In this document: positions 1 to 7,773 of the stretch, piece after piece
Layout: the number at the start of each line of letters is the position of its first letter
How positions within the stretch are numbered: the stretch's first letter is position 1
Assembly (NCBI GenBank): GCA_965232895.1
Contig: OZ247430.1
Span: 2,046,001 to 2,110,000, forward strand
From: Bin87 sp965232895
Lineage (GTDB): Bacteria; Chloroflexota; Dehalococcoidia; Lucifugimonadales; UBA3495
Length of the DNA: 64,000 nt
Direction of reading: 5' to 3'
Program-made: the position numbers and the translations under genes
The notes under the pieces: model-generated
Databases searched by the model: none
What the model saw: the letters and a program-made list of their open reading frames with translations, nothing else
Told to the model about the DNA's origin: nothing

Positions 1-2
1 TC

Positions 3-125
3 TGGTGGATGTGGGTGGCCGGCCCGGTGATGATATTAGGCACGGTGGTCGCGCTGTGGCCGTCGCGGGCTCCGGTGAGGCGTCCGGTCGTGGTCCCGTC
101 GCCGGCGACCGGCGCGGCCGACTAG
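3..125 (+). CDS. C-terminal end of a CcmF-like cytochrome c maturation protein (partial)
   Basis: Only the last 40 codons are in the window, read in the frame that stops with TAG at 123-125. The peptide opens WWMWVAGPVMILGTVVALWP, a Trp-rich transmembrane helix, then a basic Pro/Val tail. This resembles the last helix of CcmF/CcsA-type haem-handling membrane proteins, which build haem lyase complexes at the outer face of the cytoplasmic membrane. The downstream CcmI-like and thioredoxin genes support this. The fragment is too short for a firm family call; another polytopic membrane protein is possible. Confidence 0.5.
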   Translation, partial: WWMWVAGPVMILGTVVALWPSRAPVRRPVVVPSPATGAAD

Positions 126-152
126 CCGGCCGGCGCGGGGCAGGACGGCCGG

Positions 153-464
153 ATGCAACTGGGGTTGGCGATAGCGGTGGCGTTGCTTGTAGTGGGCGCG
201 GTGGCGTGGCCGTTCCTGGCCGGTCGATGGCGAGCGTCCGGCAGCGCGCCGGTGCAGCAGGACGAGGACCAGGGCGCAACCGTGGGCAACGCCGCGCTGG
301 AAGACGTCTACGAGGCGATACGTACTTTGCAGATGGACCACAACCTGGGGCGCATCGCCGATGGCGATTTCCGCGAGCAGCTGGACGAGTACCGGCGTCA
401 GGCGGCGGAGATCTTGCGGGATCTGGACCGAGAGGGCAAGCATGGCCAGGCGTCGCATGGCTGA
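153..464 (+). CDS. CcmI-like small membrane protein of cytochrome c maturation
   Basis: A 103-residue protein. Residues 3-24 form one transmembrane helix, followed by a short polar linker and an acidic helical segment (residues about 48-95). That segment contains LEDVYEAIRTLQMDHNLGRI and then DGDFREQLDEYRRQA, the pattern of the CcmI N-terminal region, where a Leu-x-x-Asp-x-x-x-Gly motif follows the helix. CcmI helps present apocytochrome to the haem lyase. It lies 27 bp after the CcmF-like stop and overlaps the next gene by 23 bp, so it looks operonic. It lacks the long TPR part of classical CcmI, as short versions do. Confidence 0.55.
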   Translation: MQLGLAIAVALLVVGAVAWPFLAGRWRASGSAPVQQDEDQGATVGNAALEDVYEAIRTLQMDHNLGRIADGDFREQLDEYRRQAAEILRDLDREGKHGQASHG

Positions 465-1512
465 TCTCCGGGTTCGGCGACTGGTTTTCGCGGCGGTCGT
501 GACGGTTGCGGGGCTGCTGGCGGTTGGGCCTGCGGTTCTCCATGGCCAGTCTCCGGACACGCTTTCCGTAGCCGGCACGGTGGTCAACGGCACGCAGGGG
601 GTGGATGCTCCATCCGGCGTGACCGTGCTGCTGCACCGATTTGGCGCGGGTTCGGGATCGGTGGATACCTACGAGGAGACCACGGACGCTGGCGGCGCTT
701 TCCGTTTCGACGGGGTGCCGTCGGTGTCCGATGGCGACAGCCTGGCGCTGGCCGTTGACTACGGAGAGACCCGCTACACCGAGGTGCTCTCGCAGTCCGA
801 CATCGCCGAGCCGGTGGAATTGACGGTGTACGAATTTACCCGTGACGTGGACGTGGTTACCACCAGCGAGCAGTCGATAATCGTCGCGGGGATCGACTCG
901 TCGACCCGGCGCATGGCGGCGGTGCAGCTGTTCACGCTGGAAAACCGCAGCGACACCACGCTGGTGCCGGATCTGTCCGCCCCGCCCATGATCGGGCAGT
1001 TCAGCTTCCTGCGGTTCTCCCTGCCGGCGGCGGCCACCGACCTGGACGTTTCCACCAACCTGGTGGGCGGCGAGGTGATACCGGTGGGCACCGGCTTTGC
1101 CATCACCGCGCCGGTGCCCCCGGGGAGACACCAGGCGAGTTTCACGTTCACCGTGCCCTACGAGGGAAGCGCAGTGGCGTGGCGGGACAACACCCTGCAG
1201 GGCGCGGAATCGCTGAAACTGCTGATCCCCGCCGAGTTCGGGAACATCGGCGTTGGCGGGCTGGAGCCGGCTGAAGGATTCTCGGTGGGCGAGGTCACGT
1301 ACCGGGCCTGGGGAGCGGAAAACCTGGAACCCGGACAAGGGGTCAACATCACGCTGTCCGGCCTGCCCGAACCGACCTGGATTGACCGGGTGGGCAACCC
1401 GCTGTCGGAGGCCCGGTTCTGGTTCGGCGCGTTGCCCATCATGGTGGGTGTTGCGCTGGCGGCATTGCTGGGCTGGGGCATCTGGCGGCGTCCGGCGGCG
1501 AGCGCGGGCTGA
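442..1512 (+). CDS. Exported membrane-anchored protein with carboxypeptidase-regulatory-like domain
   Basis: About 356 residues from the ATG at 442 (a second ATG at 457 is equally possible). An N-terminal signal or anchor (about residues 12-35) is followed by a beta-rich segment with TVVNGTQG and TTDAGGAFRFDGVPS, the pattern of carboxypeptidase regulatory-like or SpaA-type beta-sandwich domains. A long beta-rich domain of unknown family follows, then a C-terminal helix (PIMVGVALAALLGWGIW) with a basic stop-transfer end. It sits between CcmI-like and thioredoxin genes and its stop overlaps the next start as TGATG, so it probably works in cytochrome c maturation or its envelope environment. The exact role is unknown. 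Confidence 0.6.
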   Translation: MARRRMADLRVRRLVFAAVVTVAGLLAVGPAVLHGQSPDTLSVAGTVVNGTQGVDAPSGVTVLLHRFGAGSGSVDTYEETTDAGGAFRFDGVPSVSDGDSLALAVDYGETRYTEVLSQSDIAEPVELTVYEFTRDVDVVTTSEQSIIVAGIDSSTRRMAAVQLFTLENRSDTTLVPDLSAPPMIGQFSFLRFSLPAAATDLDVSTNLVGGEVIPVGTGFAITAPVPPGRHQASFTFTVPYEGSAVAWRDNTLQGAESLKLLIPAEFGNIGVGGLEPAEGFSVGEVTYRAWGAENLEPGQGVNITLSGLPEPTWIDRVGNPLSEARFWFGALPIMVGVALAALLGWGIWRRPAASAG

Positions 1513-2087
1513 TGTCCCGCCGTGGCTGGATCATGCTGGGAACGGCGGCGGCGCTCCTCCCGCTGTTCGCCCTGCTGGCCTGGGCCGCTGTCCAACAGCA
1601 GGGCCAGCCGGCCGGCGCGGGCATCAACGCGCAGTTCGGAGAAGTGCGAGTGTCGGAGTCCCGCGCCGCGGATTTCACGCTGGAGCTGGCCGATGGCGAC
1701 AGGCTCCGCCTCTCCGATCTCAGGGGCAAGGTGGTGATGGTGGATTTCTGGGCGTCCTGGTGTGGGCCGTGCCGGCAGGAAGCGGCGACGCTGAACCGCA
1801 TCTACGCCGCCTACTCCGACGCGCCGGTGGAGTTCGTCGGCGTGAACGTCTGGGACACTCCCGACGCGGCGGAGGTGTTCCTGGTGGAGTTCGGCGTTGC
1901 CTATCCCACCGGCGTGGACACCGGCGGAGGGATCGCCCTGGAGTACGGCGTGCGGGGCATACCGGAGAAGTTCTTCATCGACGCCGATGGGACGATACGG
2001 CGCAAGTACGTCGGGCCGATGCCGGAGGACGTGCTGCGAGGGACACTTGATGAGTTGCTGTCGGAGGCGTCCACGCAAGGCGGTTGA
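1512..2087 (+). CDS. Membrane-anchored thioredoxin (ResA/TlpA/CcmG type)
   Basis: A 191-residue thioltransferase. Residues 8-28 are an N-terminal membrane anchor; the thioredoxin fold follows with the redox motif WCGPC in FWASWCGPCRQEA (about residues 79-83) and the cis-proline loop GIPEKFFID near residue 155. ResA/CcmG proteins reduce the CXXCH cysteines of apocytochrome c on the outer face of the membrane before haem attachment. The start codon overlaps the upstream stop by one base, so translation is probably coupled. This is the last gene of the maturation operon visible here. Confidence 0.85.
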   Translation: MSRRGWIMLGTAAALLPLFALLAWAAVQQQGQPAGAGINAQFGEVRVSESRAADFTLELADGDRLRLSDLRGKVVMVDFWASWCGPCRQEAATLNRIYAAYSDAPVEFVGVNVWDTPDAAEVFLVEFGVAYPTGVDTGGGIALEYGVRGIPEKFFIDADGTIRRKYVGPMPEDVLRGTLDELLSEASTQGG

Positions 2088-2109
2088 CCCGTGCCCACTA
2101 CCGGCAGAG

Positions 2110-2118
2110 TGATACAAT
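2110..2118 (+). promoter_or_regulatory. Candidate extended -10 box TGATACAAT upstream of the ROK gene
   Basis: The nonamer TGATACAAT lies 22 bases before the ATG at 2141, in the 53-bp gap after the thioredoxin stop, with a GGAGG ribosome site at about 2129-2133. The same or near-identical nonamer occurs before several other genes here (35504, 63726, and on the minus strand at 53195-53203), which suggests a shared sigma-70-type -10 element. No clear -35 box is visible. Confidence 0.4.
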
Positions 2119-2140
2119 CCCGCGCACTGGAGGCCCGAAG

Positions 2141-3172
2141 ATGACCACGCCGGAGAGCAACGTTAACGCGGAAGGCGCGCCGGTGGCGCTGGCAATGGAC
2201 TGGGGCGGGACGTGGGCCCGCGCCGCAGTCATCGACCGGCAGGGAACCATCCTGTGGCAGGACCGGGTCGCTAATGAGCCGGGCGCGATGCAGGACCAGC
2301 TGGTGCACGCCGCCGGCGGGCTGCTGCAAACGGCCAGGGATTGGGCCGGCGACCGGACTATCGCCGGCGCGGGAATCGCCCTGGCCGGCTCCATTGACGC
2401 GGCCAGCAACATGCTGCTGGCCTCGCCCAACCTGCCCGCTCTCAACGGTGTGACGCTGCCCGCGCTCTGGGAGCCGCTGCTGGGCGCGCCGGTATGGGTG
2501 GGCAACGACGCCAACCTGGCGGCCCTGGGGGAATACTACTATGGCGCCGGGCGCGCCGTCCGGCCGCCGGACACTCCATCCCGCACGCTGGTTTTCATCA
2601 CCTTCAGCACGGGCGTGGGCGCGGGCATCGTTGACCGGGGAGAGGTGTTCACCGGCGCGGTGGGAGCGGCCGGCGAGGTCGGACACATGACCATCGACCT
2701 GCGGGCCGATGCGCTGCCGTGCTCCTGCGGCAACCGCGGCTGCCTGGAGGCCCTGGCCTCGGGTACCGCCATCGCTCGCGCCGCCCAGGCCCGACTGGCC
2801 GATGCCACGCCGGGATCGCCGCTGCAGCGAGCCCACGAGGCCAACGCGGCGCTGACCGGCGAGGCCGTGTTCGCCGCCGCCGCTCGCGGCGACAACGTGG
2901 CGCGGGAGGTGATCGAAGCGGCGGTCGGAGCGATCATCGTCGGGTTGGGCAACGTGCTCAACATTTACAATCCCGACGTGGTGGTGATGGGCGGCGGCGT
3001 GACCCTGGGCCTCCAGGAATTGGGGCTGCTGGGCCAGATCGAGGACGGCTCGCGGCGACGGGCAATGAGCTCCGGGCACCGCGCCTTCCGGCTGGCTCCG
3101 GCCACCTTCGGCGACAGCCAGGGAATGGTGGGCGCCGCCAGCCTGGTGTGGGCGGAGACGGCGAAGCGCTAG
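2141..3172 (+). CDS. ROK family sugar kinase
   Basis: A 343-residue protein. The ATG at 2141 is chosen over in-frame upstream starts because GGAGG sits 8 bases before it and the sequence then leads into the phosphate-1 motif DWGGTW (residues 20-25). Also visible are GNDANLAALGE, STGVGAGIV, AGEVGHMTI, and the ROK zinc signature CSCGNRGCLE from about residue 193, which binds structural Zn. ROK kinases phosphorylate glucose, N-acetylmannosamine or related sugars in the cytosol; there is no N-terminal HTH, so it is an enzyme rather than a NagC-type repressor. The substrate cannot be told. Its TAG stop shares a CTAG with the stop of the convergent Uma2 gene. Confidence 0.85.
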   Translation: MTTPESNVNAEGAPVALAMDWGGTWARAAVIDRQGTILWQDRVANEPGAMQDQLVHAAGGLLQTARDWAGDRTIAGAGIALAGSIDAASNMLLASPNLPALNGVTLPALWEPLLGAPVWVGNDANLAALGEYYYGAGRAVRPPDTPSRTLVFITFSTGVGAGIVDRGEVFTGAVGAAGEVGHMTIDLRADALPCSCGNRGCLEALASGTAIARAAQARLADATPGSPLQRAHEANAALTGEAVFAAAARGDNVAREVIEAAVGAIIVGLGNVLNIYNPDVVVMGGGVTLGLQELGLLGQIEDGSRRRAMSSGHRAFRLAPATFGDSQGMVGAASLVWAETAKR

Positions 3173-4086
3173 GTTGCGTCGCCACGCAGCCGATGCAGCT
3201 CGGCGGCGCGAGCTTCGGCGGCGGTACGGGCGGCCTGTTCGGTCGCCAGCATGGACTCGGCGGCGGATCTGGCCGCCTGCTCGCCGGCCAGCACGGACGC
3301 GACGGCGTCGAGTTTCTCTCTGGTTTCGGCGTAGTCGCGCAGCCATTCGCCGGTCGCCGGGTTGTAGAACCGCAGGATGCGATCTTCCCAAACCAGGTCC
3401 AGCTCCAGGGTGGGGCTATACCCGTGCGGGCGACCCGCGGAGTCCGGGGCGACGGGCAGCCGTTGGTATTCGCCGTCAACCAGCCGTTCGCCCACCAGCC
3501 GCTCCCCGTAGTACCGGCTGTCCTCGGTGGGGTCGTACCGCCAGTATTCGCCGATGCCGATGGCGGCGTACAGCTCGCGCTTGGGGACGAGATCGTTATG
3601 GGCGGTGTGCTTGGAGGCGATTTCCAGCGCGAATTCGGGCGGTTTGCCCACGATCCAAATGCGGTAGTGCTCCTGGCGGATGATTTCGTCAGCGTCCACG
3701 TCAAAGGCAACGTAGCAATCCGGCGCGATGTTGCGGCCCGGGCGGCCCTGGTCGTAGTAGATGAAGGTGTTGCCGCTGACCAGGGTGCGCGGCTGGTCGG
3801 CGTAATGGATCTGCAGCAGCGTGTTCACGTGCAGAAACTCGTGGTATTGCTCAGCTCCGTCAGGCAAGGGCGCACCGTCCGTCGCGGGATAGAAAATGCC
3901 GTCCTCGTAGAGGTGAGGAGCCTCTTCGATGGAAGGCTGGGTGACCGGGGGCACTTCGGGTTCAAAGCCGGGAATGGCCGCCCCCGGGTAGTACACGCCA
4001 TCCTCATAGAGGTTCGGCGCCTCCTCGATGGAAAGCTGCCTCATCTGTGGCGGGTCGAACAGGGGTTTGGTAGGCTTGGTGGTCAT
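3169..4086 (-). CDS. Uma2 family endonuclease with duplicated N-terminal motif
   Basis: A 305-residue PD-(D/E)XK nuclease-fold protein of the Uma2 (DUF820) family. The catalytic pattern is visible: IAPDCYVAF, then FALEIASKHTAHND with a downstream Lys in VPKRELYAAIGIGEYW. Unlike the roughly 200-residue Uma2 genes elsewhere in the window it has a longer N-terminus, in which SIEEAPNLYEDG and SIEEAPHLYEDG repeat about 34 residues apart, and an Ala/Glu-rich coiled-coil tail (about residues 258-300, AARSAAES / AARTAAEA repeats). It converges on the ROK gene with a shared stop palindrome. The biological target of Uma2 proteins is unknown. Confidence 0.8.
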   Translation of the reverse strand: MTTKPTKPLFDPPQMRQLSIEEAPNLYEDGVYYPGAAIPGFEPEVPPVTQPSIEEAPHLYEDGIFYPATDGAPLPDGAEQYHEFLHVNTLLQIHYADQPRTLVSGNTFIYYDQGRPGRNIAPDCYVAFDVDADEIIRQEHYRIWIVGKPPEFALEIASKHTAHNDLVPKRELYAAIGIGEYWRYDPTEDSRYYGERLVGERLVDGEYQRLPVAPDSAGRPHGYSPTLELDLVWEDRILRFYNPATGEWLRDYAETREKLDAVASVLAGEQAARSAAESMLATEQAARTAAEARAAELHRLRGDAT

Positions 4087-4216
4087 GGCGTTCCTCGCGA
4101 CGGTTCATCCAAAGGTACTCTATCATTGCGTCCGACGACCTGACAATTGACGAACCGGGTAGCCTGCGCTACGCTTGCCCGTGCATTAAATCTCCACTGT
4201 TACGGAGCATTTCCCC

Positions 4217-4771
4217 ATGACTCAACAAGCCCCTCCCACCGCGCTGACGCCGGAAGTGCAGGCCATGGTGGGCGTCAGCGGCGACATAGTCGAATCCTGG
4301 GGCGTGATGGACGCCGAGTACATGCGCCGGTTCACCCAGGCGTTGATGGACCCCGACCCGCGCTACTGGGACGACGAGTTTGCCAAATCCACACGCTACG
4401 GCCAGATCATCGCGCCGCCGATCATGGTGAGCTACCTCGCCAGCCGCATCCGGCCCGACCAGGGCGACCCCATCACTGCGGCTTTCGAGGAGAACCCTGA
4501 ATCGGACGGCATCGGTTCCGTGGAGCGCCCCGGCGAGTTGCCTCCGGTGCCCACCAACCTGGTGCGGGTGCTCAACGCCGGCAACGAGATCGAGGTCTAC
4601 GCCTACCCCAGCATCGGTGACACGATCTTCTTCCAGAATCGCTATTCGGACATCCGCGAGCGCCTGGGCCGCGACGGTACGCCATTCCTGATCATCACCC
4701 GCGAGACCCGATTCTGGAACCAGGACGACGTCACGCTGTGCATCACCCGCGCTTCGACCATTCGTCGCTGA
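4217..4771 (+). CDS. MaoC-type dehydratase (FAS1-like, N-terminal hot-dog subunit)
   Basis: A 184-residue hot-dog-fold protein. Sequence such as MDAEYMRRFTQALMDPDPRYW followed by YGQIIAPPIMVSYLASR is typical of the N-terminal MaoC/FAS1-like dehydratase domain, where an Asp-Pro-x-x-x-Tyr/Trp substrate segment precedes an ApP loop. Such proteins pair with a second MaoC protein to hydrate enoyl-CoA or dehydrate hydroxyacyl-CoA. The partner is the gene at 5077; the two are separated by a 305-bp gap filled with repeats. A GGAG lies about 10 bases before the ATG. Substrate not identifiable. Confidence 0.7.
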   Translation: MTQQAPPTALTPEVQAMVGVSGDIVESWGVMDAEYMRRFTQALMDPDPRYWDDEFAKSTRYGQIIAPPIMVSYLASRIRPDQGDPITAAFEENPESDGIGSVERPGELPPVPTNLVRVLNAGNEIEVYAYPSIGDTIFFQNRYSDIRERLGRDGTPFLIITRETRFWNQDDVTLCITRASTIRR

Positions 4772-4791
4772 TTCAGCGAAGCCTTTCGGTT

Positions 4792-4882
4792 GTCATTGCG
4801 AGGAGCGTAGCGACGTCGCAATCCCGCTGCCGTAGTGACTATCTTTGCCGCAACGAGATTGCCGCGCTTCGCTCGCAATGAC
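4792..4882. repeat. 91-bp palindromic dispersed repeat, copy 1
   Basis: Starts GTCATTGCGAGGAGCG and ends GCTTCGCTCGCAATGAC, so the ends are inverted repeats (GTCATTGCGAG). A second copy of exactly the same length with the same ends lies at 58705-58795. It is non-coding and of MITE or REP type. It abuts the 168-bp inverted-repeat element at 4882-5049. Confidence 0.75.
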
Positions 4883-5049
4883 ATAGGAGTTACGCAGTTG
4901 GGCAACATAACAACCGTCATTCCCGCTTTCGCGGGAATCCAGTGGCCGAAATCGTTAACTAATGTTCCCGATTTGTTCTCCGTAAAGTCTATGGATTCCT
5001 GCTTTCGCAGGAATGACGGGTTTGTAATTTCAAGTGCGTAACTCCTATG
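4882..5049. mobile_element. Small inverted-repeat element (MITE-like) between the MaoC genes
   Basis: A 15-base perfect terminal inverted repeat: CATAGGAGTTACGCA at 4882-4896 and its complement TGCGTAACTCCTATG at 5035-5049. Inside are two convergent 20-bp palindromes, ATTCCCGCTTTCGCGGGAAT (4919-4938) and ATTCCTGCTTTCGCAGGAAT (4995-5014), arranged so the whole element can fold into a nested hairpin. No ORF. No clear target duplication. With the adjoining 91-bp repeat it fills the gap between two genes that would normally be adjacent. Confidence 0.6.
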
Positions 5050-5076
5050 ACAGTTGCGCAACACTGGAGAGACACC

Positions 5077-5637
5077 ATGACCACCCTGCTGGACGACCTG
5101 CTCAACATGGAGGCCGAGGAGATCTGGAAGCTCAACGAGCGCCCGGACGCCGATGGCCTGCGGGCCAAGGAGCAGATCTACTACGAGGACGTGAACGAGG
5201 GCGACGAACTGCCCAAGTACATCTACAAGCCCACGCCAACCCACCTGTTCCGGTGGAGCGCGGCCATCGAGAACTTCCACCGGATCCACTACGATCTGGA
5301 CTTCGGCCTGAACCACGATCGCAATCCCAGCATCCTGGTGCATGGCTCGTGGAAGCAGAGCGTGGCGCCGCAGTACCTGAAGGACTGGACGCTGCCCAAC
5401 GGCTGGCCGTGGAAGGCGCGCTTTGAGCACCGGGCGATGCTGGTTCCCGGCGACGTGCTGATCATGTGGGGTCGAGTGACCAGCAAGTACGAGAAGAACC
5501 GGATGGGCTTCATCGAGCTGGAAATCGGCATGAAAACCCAGGATGGCATCGAGAGCATGCCCGGAACGGCGACGGTCGTGCTTCCCCTGCGGAACGGGCC
5601 GCCGATACCGTATCCCTTCGTACCGCCCGCCGACTGA
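5077..5637 (+). CDS. MaoC-type hydratase (second hot-dog subunit)
   Basis: About 186 residues from the ATG at 5077, chosen over 5047 because GGAGAG lies 6-9 bases before it and 5047 falls inside the inverted repeat of the upstream element. Sequence such as YKPTPTHLFRWSAAIENFHRIHYD and ILVHGSWKQSVA gives the MaoC pattern, with Asn/His hydratase residues in the ENFHRIHYD segment and the overhanging helix beyond it. It is likely the catalytic partner of the FAS1-like protein at 4217, acting on a CoA thioester in the cytosol. Downstream lies a short tandem-repeat tract. Confidence 0.7.
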   Translation: MTTLLDDLLNMEAEEIWKLNERPDADGLRAKEQIYYEDVNEGDELPKYIYKPTPTHLFRWSAAIENFHRIHYDLDFGLNHDRNPSILVHGSWKQSVAPQYLKDWTLPNGWPWKARFEHRAMLVPGDVLIMWGRVTSKYEKNRMGFIELEIGMKTQDGIESMPGTATVVLPLRNGPPIPYPFVPPAD

Positions 5638-5664
5638 CCCCACCCGGTCATTCCGCCTCCCCTG

Positions 5665-5773
5665 CCGCCCTTCCGGTTGCTTTTGCCGTCATCCGGCCAC
5701 CCTACCGCCCTTCCGGTTGCTTTTGCCGTCATCCGGCCACCCTACCGCCCTTCCGGTTGCTTTTGCCGTCATT
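5665..5773. repeat. 40-bp direct tandem repeat, about 2.7 copies
   Basis: Copies start at 5665, 5705 and 5745, each beginning CCGCCCTTCCGGTTGCTTTT; the third copy is cut short. The tract follows the MaoC stop at 5637 and passes directly into the 20-bp tandem repeat at 5768. Non-coding. Confidence 0.9.
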
Positions 5774-5830
5774 CCCGTCACCCTACCGTCATTCCCGTCA
5801 CCCTACCGTCATTCCCGTGAAAGCGGGAAT
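5768..5830. repeat. 20-bp tandem repeat ending in a dRS3-like palindrome
   Basis: The unit GTCATTCCCGTCACCCTACC occurs at 5768-5787 and 5788-5807. A third GTCATTCCCGT then runs into the palindrome ATTCCCGTGAAAGCGGGAAT (5811-5830), so the tandem unit looks like an amplified half of that palindrome. Confidence 0.85.
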
Positions 5831-5909
5831 CCAGAAGCCCCGCCTGCGTGGAATACTCTGGATTCCGGCGAAAGCCGCAATGTCGGGCTGAATATTTGGA
5901 GTTAAACCA

Positions 5910-6179
5910 ATGGCACGTTTCATCGCCGTTCACAACGTCCCCGGCATCACCGAAGCCGACTTCCGGGACAAGCTGGACGCCGTCCGCAAGTGGCGACCCG
6001 ACCGGCGCACCACCATCCTCAAGGTTTACGGAGACCTGGAGAATGGCAAGCTCATCTCCGAGTGCGAGGCGGTGGAACAGTCCCACTTCGAAGACTGGCT
6101 CAAAATGGTGGGCTGGCCCGCCGAGTCCATCAACAAGGTGGACATCGTCTGCCAGGTGGGAAGCTTCTGGAAGCTGTAA
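5910..6179 (+). CDS. Small ferredoxin-fold protein, DUF4242/SCO4226-like
   Basis: An 89-residue protein starting MARFIAVHNVPGITEADF and ending KVDIVCQVGSFWKL. The alternation of short strands and helices and the opening FIAVH-x-VPG resemble DUF4242 proteins such as the Ni-binding SCO4226, which are dimeric ferredoxin-like folds; this is pattern-level recognition only. It follows the MaoC pair on the same strand after the tandem-repeat tract. Function unknown. Confidence 0.5.
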   Translation: MARFIAVHNVPGITEADFRDKLDAVRKWRPDRRTTILKVYGDLENGKLISECEAVEQSHFEDWLKMVGWPAESINKVDIVCQVGSFWKL

Positions 6180-6184
6180 CTTCA

Positions 6185-6200
6185 GGGCGGCAAACCGCCC
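6185..6200 (+). terminator. Short GC hairpin after the DUF4242-like gene
   Basis: GGGCGG-CAAA-CCGCCC, a perfect 6-bp stem with a 4-base loop, starts 5 bases after the stop at 6179. It is followed only by TTGCC, not a proper T-run, so termination would be weak. Confidence 0.35.
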
Positions 6201-6236
6201 TTGCCGGATCGGATTTCGCTATCCGGATATGACATC

Positions 6237-7763
6237 ATGGATACGCGATACGTAATATCATCTCTGGATAAGGCAATAGCCAAGGTTGGATCAGAGTTGT
6301 TGTATTCAGCCATGGTCAGTCCTCCCTGCAACACCATGTCTCAGGACGAGCAACGGCAATTCGTACTTACACGTAGTGAAGCTCTCCGTACCGCTCTGGG
6401 TAGTTTGGTGATGCCCAACTACGACGATGATACCACCGCAGCGGCTTATCTATTTATCTACCAAGCTTCGCACATCGGATTGGCTTGGGCAATGATCAAT
6501 GAGATGCTGCGCCAGCGGCCAAGTAAAGAATTATTGACAACTGGCTCCAGGCAATTGCAGATAATAGACTTTGGTTGCGGCGCCTTGGCGATGCAGTTCG
6601 GCGTTGCTATGGCTGTTGCAGAGGCGATTGAAAACGGAGAGGAATTCGAAGCCATAACCGTAGATGGCATAGACACAAGCCCCACGATGCAACGTATAGG
6701 AATGATGCTATGGCGAGAGTTTGTTGACGTTGTTGGCAGCGACGCTCGATTGGCCAGTTTGAGCCGGGCTTGCCAACTGATCTCGTTCAACCCTCACCAC
6801 GATTACTGCAGTGTACAGAAAGTGGATGCGGCTGAGTGCTGGATAAGCGCAATGCACGCGGTTTATCAGAGCAATTCAGCAGCAGTACGGCGAGCTTTTA
6901 ATCATTTCCATCAAAACTTCAAGCCCACTGCAGTATTGGCGACTTGTTGGGGTCGTGAAGGCATGACCACAAACACAGATATTGTTCGCGGCGCCTGGTC
7001 CAGTGCGTACAATGAATTTAATTATCACGAAATATACCTGCCCACTAATCAGCAGTACGATATTGAATATCCTTTCAATAACACCGAGCCCGCTGCCAGC
7101 AACATGAACCAGGTTGCTTATCAACGCGGCATCATACCTAGTCAGTGGAATTTATTTTGGAGAGTCGCTGACGCCGTAATTCTTACTTGGACAGTTACTG
7201 AAGCAGAACAGGAACGCAGAGAAGCACTCCGCCGCGCATCAGCGCGGGAGGAGATGCGCCAAATCCGAGAACAAGAACGTCAGCGTTTGGAACAGGAACG
7301 TCGTCGAGAAGCCCGCCGTCAACGGGACCGGGAACGTCGGCAAAGGCAACGCGAAGAACAGGCCAAGCAAAGACAGGAAGAAGAACGGCAACGCCGTGAA
7401 CGCGAAAGACAGCAGCAGAGGCAGGAAGAGGCTCGCCGTCACTCTGGTCAGAGGCCGCCTTCACCGGAAGCGGAACGATTGCGGGAGCGGCAACGACGGG
7501 CAGAGGAAATTCAGCGACGCGACGCTCAAGAGCGAGCGAGACAACGGCAGCAACAGGAAGAAGCCCGCCGCCATTCGGACCGAGTCGAACACCAAGGGCA
7601 ACAGGAACGTTGGCGCAAAATACAAGAGGAAGCCCGTCAGCGTTCGGAACAGGAACGCCAGCAACGGCGGCAAGAAGGTGAAGCCCAACGCCACTCAAGC
7701 CGGGGCATACCAGGAAAAATAAGGTCAGGCTTGTCGCTATTGCTCCGACGACGGCGTAAGTAG
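6237..7763 (+). CDS. Methyltransferase-like protein with long charged coiled-coil tail
   Basis: About 508 residues. The ATG at 6237 is preferred; a start at 6201 would add 12 residues and begin right at the hairpin. Residues 107-125 contain IIDFGCGALAMQFG, a class I SAM-dependent methyltransferase motif I, with acidic VDGIDTSP about 30 residues on (motif II-like). Residues about 320-495 are almost wholly Arg/Glu/Gln/Ala, a predicted single helix or coiled coil, and the protein ends in a basic RRRRK. The gene is visibly AT-richer in its first 900 bases than its neighbours, suggesting transfer. It lies 10 bp before a radical SAM gene, so the two are probably co-translated. Substrate unknown; I know of no named system with this pair. 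Confidence 0.6.
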   Translation: MDTRYVISSLDKAIAKVGSELLYSAMVSPPCNTMSQDEQRQFVLTRSEALRTALGSLVMPNYDDDTTAAAYLFIYQASHIGLAWAMINEMLRQRPSKELLTTGSRQLQIIDFGCGALAMQFGVAMAVAEAIENGEEFEAITVDGIDTSPTMQRIGMMLWREFVDVVGSDARLASLSRACQLISFNPHHDYCSVQKVDAAECWISAMHAVYQSNSAAVRRAFNHFHQNFKPTAVLATCWGREGMTTNTDIVRGAWSSAYNEFNYHEIYLPTNQQYDIEYPFNNTEPAASNMNQVAYQRGIIPSQWNLFWRVADAVILTWTVTEAEQERREALRRASAREEMRQIREQERQRLEQERRREARRQRDRERRQRQREEQAKQRQEEERQRRERERQQQRQEEARRHSGQRPPSPEAERLRERQRRAEEIQRRDAQERARQRQQQEEARRHSDRVEHQGQQERWRKIQEEARQRSEQERQQRRQEGEAQRHSSRGIPGKIRSGLSLLLRRRRK

Positions 7764-7773
7764 AGGCACAGCG

